Notes under the pieces: generated by a model
What the model saw: the letters and a program-made list of their open reading frames with translations, nothing else
Told to the model about the DNA's origin: nothing
Databases searched by the model: none
Shown: piece after piece, positions 48,340-59,389 of the stretch
Layout: each line of letters opens with the position of its first letter
Numbering within the stretch: the stretch's first letter is position 1
Assembly: GCF_009727055.1 (NCBI RefSeq)
Contig: NC_052351.1
Span: 3,164,471-3,228,470, forward strand
Source of the DNA: Benincasa hispida
Taxonomy: Eukaryota; Streptophyta; Magnoliopsida; Cucurbitales; Cucurbitaceae
DNA: 64,000 nucleotides
Reading direction: 5' to 3'
Program-made: the position numbers and the translations under genes

Positions 48340-51293
48340 ACAATCTAATTAGCAAATTGTAACTAAATCCAAAGTCAAATTTTAGCAAAAAGTAATAATA
48401 TACCCATAAGCATTATTTATTTGCAACGATATTTTAGTGAGTCAGAATATGTGCTACCGAGGGGCAGTCAGATACTCCTTCACTAAAACAAACAATTTTG
48501 ACCAAACACTATCCCTAGAATAACTCTTATTCCTATAGTCGTTTAGTTATCGTTTTCGGTTAAGATCTTTACTAACAACTTAGTAATTATTGTAACTGTG
48601 ACTCGCCATTTTCAGATCCTATAGGACGGTATGAATTTGCCTCCAAAATAGAAGACAACATCCAAGACGGAACTATAAGACCCTATTCATTTTACTGAAG
48701 CATGTGTTGTTCCGAATCCTATATTACAACCCTTCGAGGGGATAGCCGTCACTAAATGACTAGCAAAGGGCCGCCTAAAGCAAACCAGCAGGCGCAACAT
48801 AGGAATCTCACGGTTCAGACTAATGGAGAAGACCGTAGGATATATTGACACATATCTTTCACTCACTTACTATGAACTACTTCCTCCGTTTACCTTGATA
48901 TTGACTCATACAAAACACTTTCCGAAGGGAGGTCACTCCCAGGGTGACACGAAGCGTCAATGAATCACACGGTGTAAACTATGTGGAGACGTGGTAGTTC
49001 AAATCTATATATTATATAATAGATTTATATTTGAACAACTTTCTCTTATTCACCAAAATCTAGATTTAAGCTAAAAAATACTTTCCGAAGGGAGGTCACT
49101 CCCAGGGTGACACGAAGTACCGCTTAAATCTAGATTGTGAACTCTTAGAGATGTGAGAGCTAAAAATAATGTATCGTATATGTTACTAATCTCCCACTGA
49201 AATTTTCTAATAACTCTATCATATAAAAGTTATTAAACTGCCACTGAAGTGTTCTATTTTGGGTAAATTTATACTTAGGTGCTTTTCAGCTAATAAAACA
49301 ACCCTAAATCTATGTGGTTTATCCAAGTATAACTCTTATAATAGGATTTAAACCTATGATTTCTAGGTGATAAACCATTTTATTATCTCACATCACTCAC
49401 ATATGCTCATAAAATCGGTTACCAATGCTCAATTATTCGGCCATAATCCCCAGGTATGAGGTGTTCCATAAACTGACAACTTAAGTACCCCCAGCCTTAG
49501 ACAGAATTATATACCGGTTGAGTTTGTAACCTAGGTTTTATAAGTTTTAACAATTAAAACAGGTGGTAAACCTACGTGAGCATGCAACTGTTGTTTATGG
49601 ATTTTAAATGTCTAACCCAATTTTATAACAACTTATAAAACTTTAGACATGCTATTCATCGATAACATACTTGAGGCATTCAAATTTAATATAACATTTA
49701 TATTAAATACAAGAAACCCTAACATGCATACCATATATTATAATAATTATAACATACATTCAATGCATGTTACATGCTTCCTATGGTAGGTTTTTAAATC
49801 TAAATGGTATACTATATGTACATACAAGATTTATTTAATTATAACATACATCAAATGCATAAATATTTAAACACAGACTGATATGGTTTTAGTTTTGGCA
49901 AAAACAAGTAAACACAAGCCTAACTATTTCAAAACAGCTTCCGAACCGCTCCTGGACTGTTCGAACCGCTCTAAAACGAACTCCAGTAGCTGGAACCGAA
50001 CCAGCCAAGAACCATTCAAAGTTGAACCGGACCAACCATAAGAGAACCAGTCAAATCGGCAACCCTTGCACATGTTCAACATCTTGCTAAGTCTCATCGT
50101 TTAGCAATGACGACCATCGTCTAGCATTTTGCCAAATCGTTTAGTAAATGCTTGATCGTTTAGCGTGCAAAAAGGTAAATGATCGTCTAATGCATCGCAA
50201 ACCAATCAACGCATCGCCCAGCTGCCGCGCAAAGGTATGCAATAACGTAGTGCTTTCGCATAGCAACTTAACGCATCGCTTAGCTGCCGCATAGAGGTAA
50301 ACGATTGCGTAGTGCTATCGCATAGTAACTCAACGCATCGCTTAGCTGCCGCATAGAGGTAAACGATCACGTAGTGCTATCGCATAGCAACTCAATGCAT
50401 CGTTTAGCTCCCGATCAAAGATAAACGATCGTGGTAAGCGATCGCTCAGGGCTATCGTATAGCTCTTCATAACTATCGCTTAGTTCTATCGTATAGAACC
50501 AAACGATCGCTTAACACCATTGTCTAGCGCTACATGTCATCGTTCAGTATATATTGTGTAGATAAACGATCGCTTAGCTCCATCATATAGAACATCATCG
50601 TGTCGTTCAGCATCGTAGGTAAGCGATTTGTTTAGTTCCATCGCGTAGAAACTTCAACGCATCGCTTATCAATTCGTCTATATGATCGTTTAGCTCTGCA
50701 TCTAAACGATCGCTCAGCGCTATCGCATAGAACTTCATCGTATCGCTTAGAGCGCATCGTTGCTAAACGATCGTATAGTACCATCTTATAGTAAATTCAA
50801 CGTATCGTTTAGTTCCCTTGCCAAAGCTAAACGATCGCTTAATGTTATCGCATAGCAAATTGAACACATCGTTTAGCTCCCGCAGGTACACGATCGTCTA
50901 GCGTTCAACATCACAACGATTAGTGCTCATTGCTATACAATCGTCTAGCTTTTCTTCACATCGTGTAGCTTCTGGAGTTAGACGATGGTTTAGCAACTGG
51001 AACCACAACGACGATAAGAATAGAGTTTGATTTTCTCTAGAACTGCAACTCGGCCTCTTCGCTTGTTTCTTTGATTTACAGCTTAATTTCAACTCTAATA
51101 ACTCCAAATAAATTACAGACTCTTGGAAACACATTAAAGCTCATCAAACAAGAGCCAATTACAAATTTAAATGAGAAATTAAAGAGAATTAAGCAGCCAA
51201 AACTCAGAAAATCATATAGTGCATTAGTTTCATATATCTCATACAAAATACCCACCAAACCAAAATTAAACCGAATTGAATGCTTATTTGATG
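48340..51293 (-). other. Long leader of element B
   Basis: About 2.95 kb without coding potential. Reading from the primer site it holds the CGAT array (50,994-50,097), the GAACCG/GGTTCG block (50,060-49,930), a stretch conserved with 3,010-3,340, and two copies of the 38-bp hairpin motif (49,116-49,080 and 48,954-48,917). In both, GGGAGGTCACTCCC can form a GGGAG/CTCCC stem with a four-base loop. Confidence 0.75.
50097..50994 (-). repeat. CGAT palindrome array with exact 62-bp higher-order period
   Basis: The word AACGCATCGCTTAGCTGCC (or a close variant) starts at 50,208, 50,270, 50,332 and 50,394, exactly 62 bases apart. Each unit then has GTAAACGAT..CGTAG and TGCTATCGCATAG. Beyond this block the same sub-words continue in looser order to 50,994. 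It matches 1,842-2,480 in reverse orientation. Confidence 0.88.
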
Positions 51294-51304
51294 CTCTGAT
51301 ACCA
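51294..51304 (-). other. Primer-binding site of element B
   Basis: GCTCTGATACC on + is the complement of GGTATCAGAGC and lies next to the LTR start at 51,307. Confidence 0.85.
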
Positions 51305-51306
51305 AT

Positions 51307-53065
51307 TGTAGGATTGTATCAATTGCAGCGAAAGTATAAGGATCACTAAGCATTCAAATTCACTAAGTTTGGCAAAATATAAAGTATGCTTTTGCAGAAA
51401 AATGGGTTTCAAGACATACCTCTTGTAGAACTTCTTCAAAGCCGCTTCTCTAGCTGCAATCTTCTCCATATCTTGTTGTAGACTTCCTTAAGATCTTCCC
51501 CACTATTCTCTTGGTGTTCTAGATTGAGTTGTGGGATCAAAACAAGTTTGAATCAAGGGATAAAGGAGAAAAGCTCACTGCACAACCTTTGTTGAAGAAC
51601 CCTTCTTCAAACCGAATTTTCTCTCAAAATTATGTAGATTGCATGCCCGATTTTCACTCCAATCTTCTCATTATATTGCAGATCAGCATGCAAAGAGAAG
51701 AGTTGCATGAGTTGCAACTCATGCTTGGATAATACAAGGCAAATGGTTGTTCCATGTGTGAGCTAGTTCAAAGATGAATAATGGAAAAACCCATTTTTCT
51801 ATTTATGTTTTAGTTTTCTTTTCCTTTTTCAATTTTATCAAATTTTGATTTAAAAAACATATTTGATTTTAAAAATGAAAAATTAATTAATTAAATAAAA
51901 CTTAATTGATTTAATATCAAATATTAAATTAATTTTAACACATATTCATCTTTATATATTTAAATCATATTTAAATATATAAATTCTCCTATTTCATTTA
52001 ATACTAAAATTACACATAATTATATCTCATATAATTACAAATTCCCTTAGTTCTAATTTGAACGTTTCAAATTAATTTATCATGTTATTCTAGAGCTAGT
52101 TCGTTACGAGCTAGTAGGGGGACCTCGCAGACCTACAAATCATGGGCTCCAACGATCCGAGATTAATTGGCTAAACTCATTAGACCAAATTAATCCTCAT
52201 TCGTTAACTAATGGGTCATTCTACTAAAGCCCATAGTTGCACTCTCCTCACTGTAAATATATATGTCCACATGATTTAACCATAATTAGCAAGTCGACCC
52301 TTAATAGGTTGTTAGTAATAACGACTGGGTCAAATATCTGTTTTACCCCCGAGATTACATCTTATTCCTCAAGTTCCTACTGATCCTCTAATGAACAACT
52401 GGTTTGTGATCTAATCACCAAACCAAATTCTCTCAGCCCAGTGAGAGGGTGGGGCCCCTTGTTCAAGATCTGGATTTAGTACTTAAGAGAACAACTTTTC
52501 TCGTATCCCTAAATCGGGTAAGCATGAACTCCTTCTTGTACCCTATGTTCTCAGCTATCTATCCGGTCTTACCCCTGAAATGAAAGTTTTATTGAGCCAG
52601 CGCTGTTAAGCCAACCCTCAACTATGCAAATCTAAGGGTAATCCCAAATAAACAGGAGTTCATAGTTAGCTTAGGATTAAGAGTGACTTATTTCTTGGTC
52701 CTGATCTTATGCAAACTTATTGCAAAGGACGCCCCCACTCCTCATGTCATAACATGTACGAATTAGGATCACATCGTATGTAGCACTTTACAACTCTTTG
52801 TAACAACTACAGAGTAGGCCGCATCTAATGGTGTTACCAGAATAAGGTACCCAACCTCATTCATGTACCATAGATAATTTTGACTATTTACTCGAACCCG
52901 ATCCACTCTTATGTCTCCACATAAAGTTTAAGTACTTATACAATAGTCATAGGTCTTAGTTTATTAGATTTAGACTTTCATACAATTTATGAGATCAATA
53001 ACAAGTATATTGATAATAGAAAATGTTTATCATTTTACAGAGTTTTCAGAACATAAAACCCAATA
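51307..53065 (-). repeat. 5' LTR of element B
   Basis: It begins TGTAGGATTGTATCAATTGC and ends CATAAAACCCAATA (the other LTR ends CCCAACA). About 75 bases are missing near 52,680 compared with 44,870-44,945. Confidence 0.87.
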
Positions 53066-53452
53066 GTTTCGATTACAGCTGAGAGTGACGCCGACTTAAG
53101 GAGAGTGACCATTCTACAGCCGCCTATACAACAGCGGCTACATTGGCAGTGGTGGCACCATTATTTCCCGCGGAGGCTATTGGTGGAGACTATGATTCCA
53201 CTGGTTGATTCTCGTCAATGACGAATAAGATTTCGTTGCCATGCTCTGATACCATGATGAAAGGAGTAGAAGAAAAGAATACAACGTTTTACGTGAAAAA
53301 CCCTGGAACAGGGAGAAAAAACCACGTTACAAGCACTCTTTTTATTATCATTTTTCTATGTCTCATACAAGAAAAGGGCATAAATATAAATAGAGATATA
53401 GGAAACCCTAATACAGATTAGGGCAAGATGAAATTAATAAAATTCCCTACCT
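53066..53452 (-). mobile_element. 5' end of element A: leader, primer site and LTR start
   Basis: On + there are about 175 bases of leader, then GCTCTGATACCA (53,243-53,254; exact tRNA-Met-type primer site inverted), then TGATGAAAGGAGTAGAAG, the LTR edge. This pairs with the gag-pol at 40,086-43,496 once element B is removed. The far LTR boundary is obscured by the artefact at 53,453. Confidence 0.75.
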
Positions 53453-53490
53453 CTGTCTCTTATACACATCTAGATGTGTATAAGAGACAG
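53453..53490. other. Nextera mate-pair junction adapter left in the assembly
   Basis: These 38 bases are two Tn5 19-base mosaic ends head to head: the second half is AGATGTGTATAAGAGACAG and the first half is its exact reverse complement. A 52-base genomic segment is repeated on both sides (53,406-53,457 and 53,491-53,542; its CTGTC end overlaps the adapter start). This is the known Illumina Nextera mate-pair junction, not plant DNA. Confidence 0.97.
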
Positions 53491-53542
53491 CCCTAATACA
53501 GATTAGGGCAAGATGAAATTAATAAAATTCCCTACCTCTGTC

Positions 53543-54178
53543 GCTTCTTTCCCCTCCACCTCTGTCTCTCCCCACCCCCTCCCCCCCACCTCCAGACCTC
53601 ACTCTTCCTTCCCCTTTTACCTTACCTTTCCCTTCAATTGTTTTTACACAAACGGCTGTCGCTCCAACGTCCAACGCCTCTGCACGCTATTGCACACTAC
53701 CGCCGCATGCACTGGTTGGTTCTCCTTCTTTTTGCTTTGTCTAACAAATGTGTCTATGGGTTGTGTTTATGTTATTATTCTGATAAGGAGTTTTGTTTTT
53801 AATAAAATTGATGTATAATCCATTTAAAATAAGTTTTTAGTTGTTCTGATTTTTTTTTCTCTTTCTTTAAAGATGGATTTATGTATTTGTTTCATATTGG
53901 AATTAGGATATTCATTTGTTTATGAATAAAATTGTTATTCTATATTTGGTTTGTATGGATGGATATACAAATATAATGAAGAATGGATTATTTGTGTATT
54001 TCGGTTTTGATTTTGTATATGAGACTCATTTGTTAATATTAAAGTTTAATATTTCATTTTTCTAGATATAATATACTTTAAGTTTTAAAATGGAATTGCT
54101 AAGGATGTTTAATTAACTAAATTTCACACTTTTTACTTGCTAGTGTTAAATTTCATACTTTAATCATTTGGTTCAACG
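53543..54178. other. Intergenic stretch with pyrimidine-rich start
   Basis: 53,545-53,640 is C/T-rich. No gene is supported; the 101-aa frame at 53,513-53,818 starts in the artefactual duplication and has no family resemblance. The left end of the following CACTA element may lie here but was not found. Confidence 0.4.
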
Positions 54179-56150
54179 ATGAATAAGGATTGGATTAAGT
54201 TTAGAGATATCTTTTCAAGAGAGTACAATGATGGAGTTGCACAATTCATGGAAGTGGCAAATTTTATGTGTTTGTTGTACTTATTGTTTACATAAATTGG
54301 TTGTACTAATAAATTATAATTTGTGTAGGAAAAAAGGGAGAAGAACAAGAAGAGTATAGAATGTTTCAATTTCAATCATTATTGTGGGTCGAAATCCTTT
54401 CTTCAAGTGCAAAATGAATTTGTATGGTATGACGCAAATTCATTATTATTTTATTCATTTCCCATTGAATGTAAAGAATAAATTTGTTTATTGAATTACA
54501 GACGATAAACCTTCGAACAACTAGATACATTATGACGATTTTAGCCTTGAAATAAATTTAAGTGGATTTAGGGGGGAGAGATTCACTTCGACACTTTCTA
54601 TGCATTTGTTGCTATTTCGTGGTTTAAATGACGTTTAGGTAGAACTAAAACACGTTCGTAGCTTGGAGAGGGGGAGGGGATGTATATGTTATAATTGTGT
54701 TTTAGATTATCTTGAAGCCTAATTGTGAACTTTAAAGGAACAAGTTCTTGGCTTATTTGTAGGGATCCGTTAGTTGTGGATATATATGTTGTAATTGTTT
54801 TTTAGATTATCTAAAGGCCTAATTGTGCACTTTAAAGAAACATTGTTCTTGGATTTATTTGTAGGGATCTGAGAGTTGAGTTATATGCTTTTAGGACTAT
54901 CGAATGATGGGTTTAGCCTTGAAAGAAATTTAGGTGGATTTAAAGGGGAGAGATTCACTTCGACGCTTTCTATGCATTTGTTGCTACTTTTTGATTTAAA
55001 TGACGTTTAGGTGGAACTAGTACACGTTCGTAGCTTGGGAGGGGAGGGAGGATGTATATGTTGTAATTGTGTTTTAGATTATCTTGAAGCCTAATTCTGG
55101 ATTTTAAAGGAACATGTTCTTGGCTTATTTGTAGGGATCCGATAGTTGTGGAGATTTAAAAGGCATTTATCTATTTGTTTAAGTAGATTTACGACATGCT
55201 CGTAACGTTGGGGAGAGTTCACATTTTAATTATAACTATTTTAATCACTTTTTAGAGAGTAAAATGGTTGTTTGTGGTATTCATGTTTTAATGTAAACAT
55301 TGATGACATGTTTGTAGCTTGAGAGAGGGATCATTCCTCATAACCATTTTAAATATTTTGTTTAAGTCTTTGTGTGATTGTTAAGATCTTTTTGTGCATT
55401 TTTCTTTGTTGATTTTAAGAAATCTTTAATAATATTTGTTTTTCCTATTTCAGGTTGTTCGTGTATATTCTTGCAGATCGTTTTTTTTTTAGATTGCGAG
55501 AAGATTTTGTGAGATGATTAATTAGTTTGATTTAGTATCTCACTTATTTTGGATTAGAGTATTTTGGCATAGGGAAGATTAAACTTTTTTTTTGTATAGG
55601 AGATTTGTAAGAAGTTAAAAAAACTCAAATTTAATTGTATACACAGTTTTTGTTCGTGGAATTTTATAGCTTGTGTATTGAATATTAGTCTTATTTTTAA
55701 ATATATAAGCTTACTTTTGTTATATTTATCACAAAATTGATTTGTTTAAAGATTAATTTTTGTTTGTGCATAATTAGGTATTAATGAAATAAAAAATTGG
55801 TTATTTAGTTGTTACAAAAAATATAAAAAATTATAAACAACTTATGCCGACGTAAATAAACGTTGCAGAAATCTGTCTATTGAATTGAAATTTTGTTGTT
55901 TAGGACTATGCTTTTCCAGATGCAAATTGTATTTTATTAGGAAAACACATGCCGACGCAAACAATTGCGTTGCCAAAAATGATATTTATGCCGAAGAAAA
56001 TAGTTTTCGTCGGGAGGAACTTCTCCCGACATGGATACGACGACGATTATGCCGACGCAAAAAAAAATGTGTTGACTTAACCTATCCCGACATTTTTAAT
56101 ACTTTGCCTAACGTTTTTTTGCGTGGGAAAAGGTGAAAAATTTTGTAGTG
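54179..56150 (+). mobile_element. CACTA (En/Spm) transposon relic
   Basis: An ATG at 54,179 opens MNKDWIKFRDIFSREYNDGV followed by AQFMEVA, resembling the N-terminal transposase-associated domain of plant CACTA elements, then a stop. A further piece (KREKNKKSIECFNFNHYCGS) starts near 54,330. The right terminus is TTTTGTAGTG (56,141-56,150), the complement of CACTACAAAA. The 300 bases before it contain repeated ATGCCGACGCAA / CCCGACAT words in both orientations, as expected for subterminal repeats. The transposase core is missing and the left terminus was not located. Confidence 0.78.
54539..55150 (+). repeat. Internal tandem duplication in the CACTA relic
   Basis: TTTAGCCTTGAAA with about 240 following bases occurs at 54,540 and again at 54,911 (371 bases apart). 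A shorter inner unit around GTTTTAGATTATCTTGAAGC occurs three times (54,701, 54,801 variant, 55,071). Confidence 0.8.
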
Positions 56151-56289
56151 AAAGGTGATGGCCCTTTTATTTTCAAGAGGATGTAACTAAGCCAACCCTA
56201 GATTTTCATTCGATATTTTGGCCATGTATCTTGAGATGGTGGTTTTAATTAATTATCTATTTGTTCTGTTCTAGCTAGAAAGAAATCGA

Positions 56290-56760
56290 CCTCAAACCTT
56301 GTGTAATTCTATCATAGCAGTCCCCACTGGAATCAAAATCTTTAGTTGGATCGCTACCATGTGGGGGGGTTCGATACAATACAACCCGGATGAAGATCAG
56401 AAAAAAGCAGCACTCAAACGAGGCCTTCCTCCAACTGCTTCAATAGCTGCGGTTCATTTTCTTTTCCTAATGGCCCTTACTCCCACAACATATGACTCCC
56501 AAGAGCTCTTATCGACGGAGTCGTTTGGCACGATCCGCCCCCCGGCTGGAAGACATCTACCTCATCCCGATCACAAGGAGAAGCAACACTCTTTGCTTGT
56601 TGTCCTCTTACTCTTTGAGTCTGCCTTGTGGAGGTCTCTCGGGTGTCTACGGCAGATCCGATCAGTCGGAAATGAAAGGGTAGGGTGAGGGATAAGGGGG
56701 GAAGCCCTTTCTACGTCCAATTCTTGTTCACCTCATTACAGGACTATCTCATGTCGTGAC
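56290..56760 (+). other. cox1: Organelle-derived insertion with a mitochondrial cox1 fragment
   Basis: 56,305-56,380 reads [20 protein letters not shown] then GGSIQY, the strongly conserved segment of cytochrome c oxidase subunit 1 around the heme/copper site. It is preceded and followed by unrelated sequence, so only about 26 codons remain. The next 370 bases are notably GC-rich (CCGCCCCCCGGCTGG, GGTAGGGTGAGGGATAAGGG) and unlike the nuclear surroundings. They are probably organellar too, but I could not name the source. This is a nuclear insertion, not an expressed gene; the 129-aa frame across the join is fortuitous. Confidence 0.82.
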
Positions 56761-57521
56761 AGTTAGAAGAATTCTTGATTTCGTTGGATATCTTGGCCAT
56801 TTGTATTGTTCTTATGATTTCAAATGTTCTGATTTTTTGATCTCAACATTTACAAAGATTACTTTTGTTCTTTGTTGTTAGACTCTATAATAAGAATTAG
56901 AGGTGGTTAATTTCCATACCCAATATCAAATCAAACCCATGTCACTTACTCTGTGGGATTGACATTTAACATTTCTGTTTAATGTAATTTTGACTCAATA
57001 TAACATTGAAAGTGGGGAAGCCTAAATTCTAGACATTGCTGCAATTTCTTTTGAAAATACTATATCATTCTTTTTCCATAAGAGTTGTCCAATATTTAAT
57101 TGAAGTTTCTACCCCAATGGAGCATATGCAATCCTTTTCTTTATCTCTATCTAACAGGAGTGTGTGTTTTTTTGGATTTCGACAAAATATAAGAAAAAAA
57201 GTTATACCACATTCGAAAGATTCAATGAAGTGATGACCTTCAAACACTATAAAAGGAGCATGTACCTTTGGTTTCTAATCATCTCAATTTGAAGTCCAAG
57301 TTTGGTATATTAGGTCAGTTGTGTGAGTGGTAGAATGCTCTAAGAGAGTTCTCTTATAATCGGGATCGATGAGAGATTTCTATGTGATTTAATAGAATTT
57401 TTTTTGTGTTTCCACTTTTATCGTTTTCTTTTAATTTTTCTGTTATTTTTCTACTCTTTTTTCAAACAGTGGAGACGTTTTATTTTGATGTATCTTTCTC
57501 GATATGCTCACTTGTTAGCAG
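56761..57521. other. Sequence between organellar insert and F-box exon
   Basis: No gene recognised. Probably the decayed intron of the following F-box pseudogene; TTGGATATCTTGGCCATTTG at about 56,784 resembles TCGATATTTTGGCCATGTAT at 56,210, on the other side of the insert. An F-box first exon for this copy was not found. Confidence 0.4.
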
Positions 57522-58148
57522 ATCAAATCAACTCAAAAGACATCGATTGCAATTTTCTATTTCATCTTAGACAAGGGATTGACTAAGCAGTTGCGAAACT
57601 TCCATTATTGAAGCAAATTGAAATAGTTCTTTGTTCTTTTTCTGCAAAAGCTTTGAGGAGTGTTGGAAGGTGTTGCCCTCTTTTGAAGTCGCTGAAATTG
57701 AACCAACAATTTTATAGAGAAAGAGGGGCGGTCTCTGACAAGGAGGCCCTTGCAATTGCTCAAACTATGCCTAAATTACGCCACCTTTAGATATTTTGCA
57801 ACCCTAACTGACAAAGGCTTACAGGCCATTCTTGATGGTTGTCCTGATCTTGAATCTCTTGACTTACGCCAACGTTTCAATTTAAAATTGGCAGGACAGG
57901 TGGGAAAATTTTGTGCTGAAAAGATCAAAATCTTGCATCTGCCTCATGATCCCGAGGTGATCGACTATGAATTTTTTAATAACATTATTGATTGCGGTGG
58001 TGATGATTTTGAAGATTATCATTCTGGTTTCTTTGACGATAATGACGTTGACGAGATTGACGACGACGATGATGATAATGAAAACGAAGACGATAATCTC
58101 TCAGAGTACCATCATATTGAGTACATGATATGTTATTCGCATGATTGA
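57522..58148 (+). pseudogene. Second F-box/LRR (SKIP19/FBL23-like) pseudogene, LRR exon
   Basis: It starts after the acceptor TTAGCAG at 57,521 with ATCAAATCAACTCAAAAG, the counterpart of exon 2 at 31,611. Frameshifts occur near 57,553 and 57,581. The stretch LLKQIEIVLCSFSAKALRSV, CCPLLKSLKLNQQF is open from 57,608. A TAG at 57,788 stands where glutamine is expected, and a further shift follows near 57,800. From there TDKGLQAILDGCPDLESLDL reads openly to 58,148, ending in a long acidic tail (VDEIDDDDDDNENEDDNLSE). No F-box exon lies upstream. It is a paralogue of the 30,241 gene but has accumulated different lesions. Confidence 0.87.
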
Positions 58149-58208
58149 TGCAGGTATGAGTTCTCTTTCCATTCGAATAACTCTAGCTCTAGCTGCTGTT
58201 TTGTTTTC

Positions 58209-58256
58209 TGAAAAGATCAAAATTTTGCATCTGCCTCATGATCCAATAGATGATTG
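58209..58256 (+). pseudogene. Duplicated exon snippet of the F-box/LRR gene
   Basis: CTGAAAAGATCAAAATTTTG and the following CATCTGCCTCATGATCC repeat 57,915-57,951 with one change, then end in a TGA. This implies a third, almost completely lost gene copy or a local duplication. Confidence 0.75.
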
Positions 58257-58384
58257 AATTCATTTCGAAATATACGAACCTAACAATTCTTTTTTTGACA
58301 TCTAACCAAAAATTGATTGTATAAGCTTATGCAAGTTGAGCTAGCTCTTGTTAGCTCCAATCAGGAAATTGTCCAAAAGTTTAG

Positions 58385-58890
58385 TCTGACATGTGTCACA
58401 AATTGAAATTGAAGACAAAAGTTGGCTAATTCCAATGATGTATTTTCCTCATGACCATGGGATCCAGTATACTAACATGGTCTAATTTGAGATTGATATT
58501 TGGCCATGGTTGAATTGAGCCAACATGAGCACTCCATAAATATAGGAGTTCTCCTTCATTTGAGAGTTTTAGCAATTTAAGATTCTATAATTTAAAGAGA
58601 ATTTTCCGATTAGGAAACTCTTGAACTCTTAAAACACTTGAAGACTAAAGTCTTTTGAGGGTATGAACATTTTCTCAGGACTTCTTCAAGAAAATTCACG
58701 TGCTATACTTCCAATGAAGTGAACACATTCAAAAGATCAACAAGCCAAAAATCGATCTAACCTATACAATACCAACTAGCCATAGTAAGATTCAACATAC
58801 AAGATCAACAACCAACTTTGCTTAGGATAAATATTAGATATTGTATCGCACTCACACAAAATTCAATAAAACTCAAGTTCATTACATGCA
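58385..58890 (+). repeat. Ty3/gypsy LTR fragment
   Basis: Collinear, diverged relative of 59,390-59,930: ACATGTGTCACAAATTGAAA, then CTCATGACCATGGGATCC, then CCATAAATATAGGAGTTCTC. A poly-T run (58,893-58,919) follows. Confidence 0.6.
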
Positions 58891-58919
58891 TGCTTTTTTT
58901 TTTTTTTTTTTTTTTTTTT

Positions 58920-59389
58920 GAAATTTAGTGTGAACAAGTATCATTGAAAAAAAAGTACATTGTGATATAATGGCAATACTAAAGGGCGTGAATAGAATTG
59001 TCCACCAAGTTTAACTTTGAAACTCTAATTAATCTAAATGTAACAACTAAACTTTAATTTTTAATTTAGAAAATAACGTAAAAGAAACCAATTCAAGTTA
59101 ATAACTAATATCACAATTATGCAAGGCAACAAATCAATACTGACATGCAATCTAAAAATTAAAAAAGAAATTAAGTATAAAAATAAAAGGAGATTAGGAA
59201 AGAAAACATCCATTCTCCAAGATTTCCTAGGCTAAAGAGAAACTCTGATCCTTTTCGCTGATTCAGGATCTAACATTTTTTTTTCTCATTGTTGAATGAG
59301 AAATTTTAGACCAATTGCAAATTGTCACGTTATTTACTAAATTAATTATGAAATTTCAAATAATTGAATTTGAGATTAATTAGAAGTTA
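58920..59389. other. Spacer between two gypsy LTR fragments
   Basis: AT-rich; no gene or repeat was recognised. Confidence 0.45.

Larger units (their letters stand above)
43666..53065 (-). mobile_element. Element B: 9.4-kb Ty1/copia retrotransposon nested in element A
   Basis: Both LTRs are present (3' LTR 43,666-45,329; 5' LTR 51,307-53,065), beginning TGTAGGATTGTATCAATTGC on +. Reading leftward from the 5' LTR come the primer site (51,294-51,304), leader with CGAT array, gag remnant, protease, integrase, RT, RNase H, purine tracts and 3' LTR. Flanks GATTC (43,661-43,665) and GTTTC (53,066-53,070) fit a 5-bp target-site duplication with one mismatch. The LTRs carry independent deletions, so the insertion is old. 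Gag, RT and RNase H each have disabling deletions. Confidence 0.88.

Noticed and set aside
50097..50994. CGAT arrays as a CRISPR array or bacterial origin
   Set aside because: Units are imperfect palindromes without unique spacers, in a plant retroelement leader; no cas or replication genes are present.
53453..53490. A real Tn5-type transposon insertion
   Set aside because: Only the two engineered 19-bp mosaic ends are present, fused head to head, exactly as in a mate-pair library junction.
56299..56688. 129-codon frame as a novel gene
   Set aside because: Its first third is cox1 and the rest is a fortuitous reading through joined organellar-like DNA.
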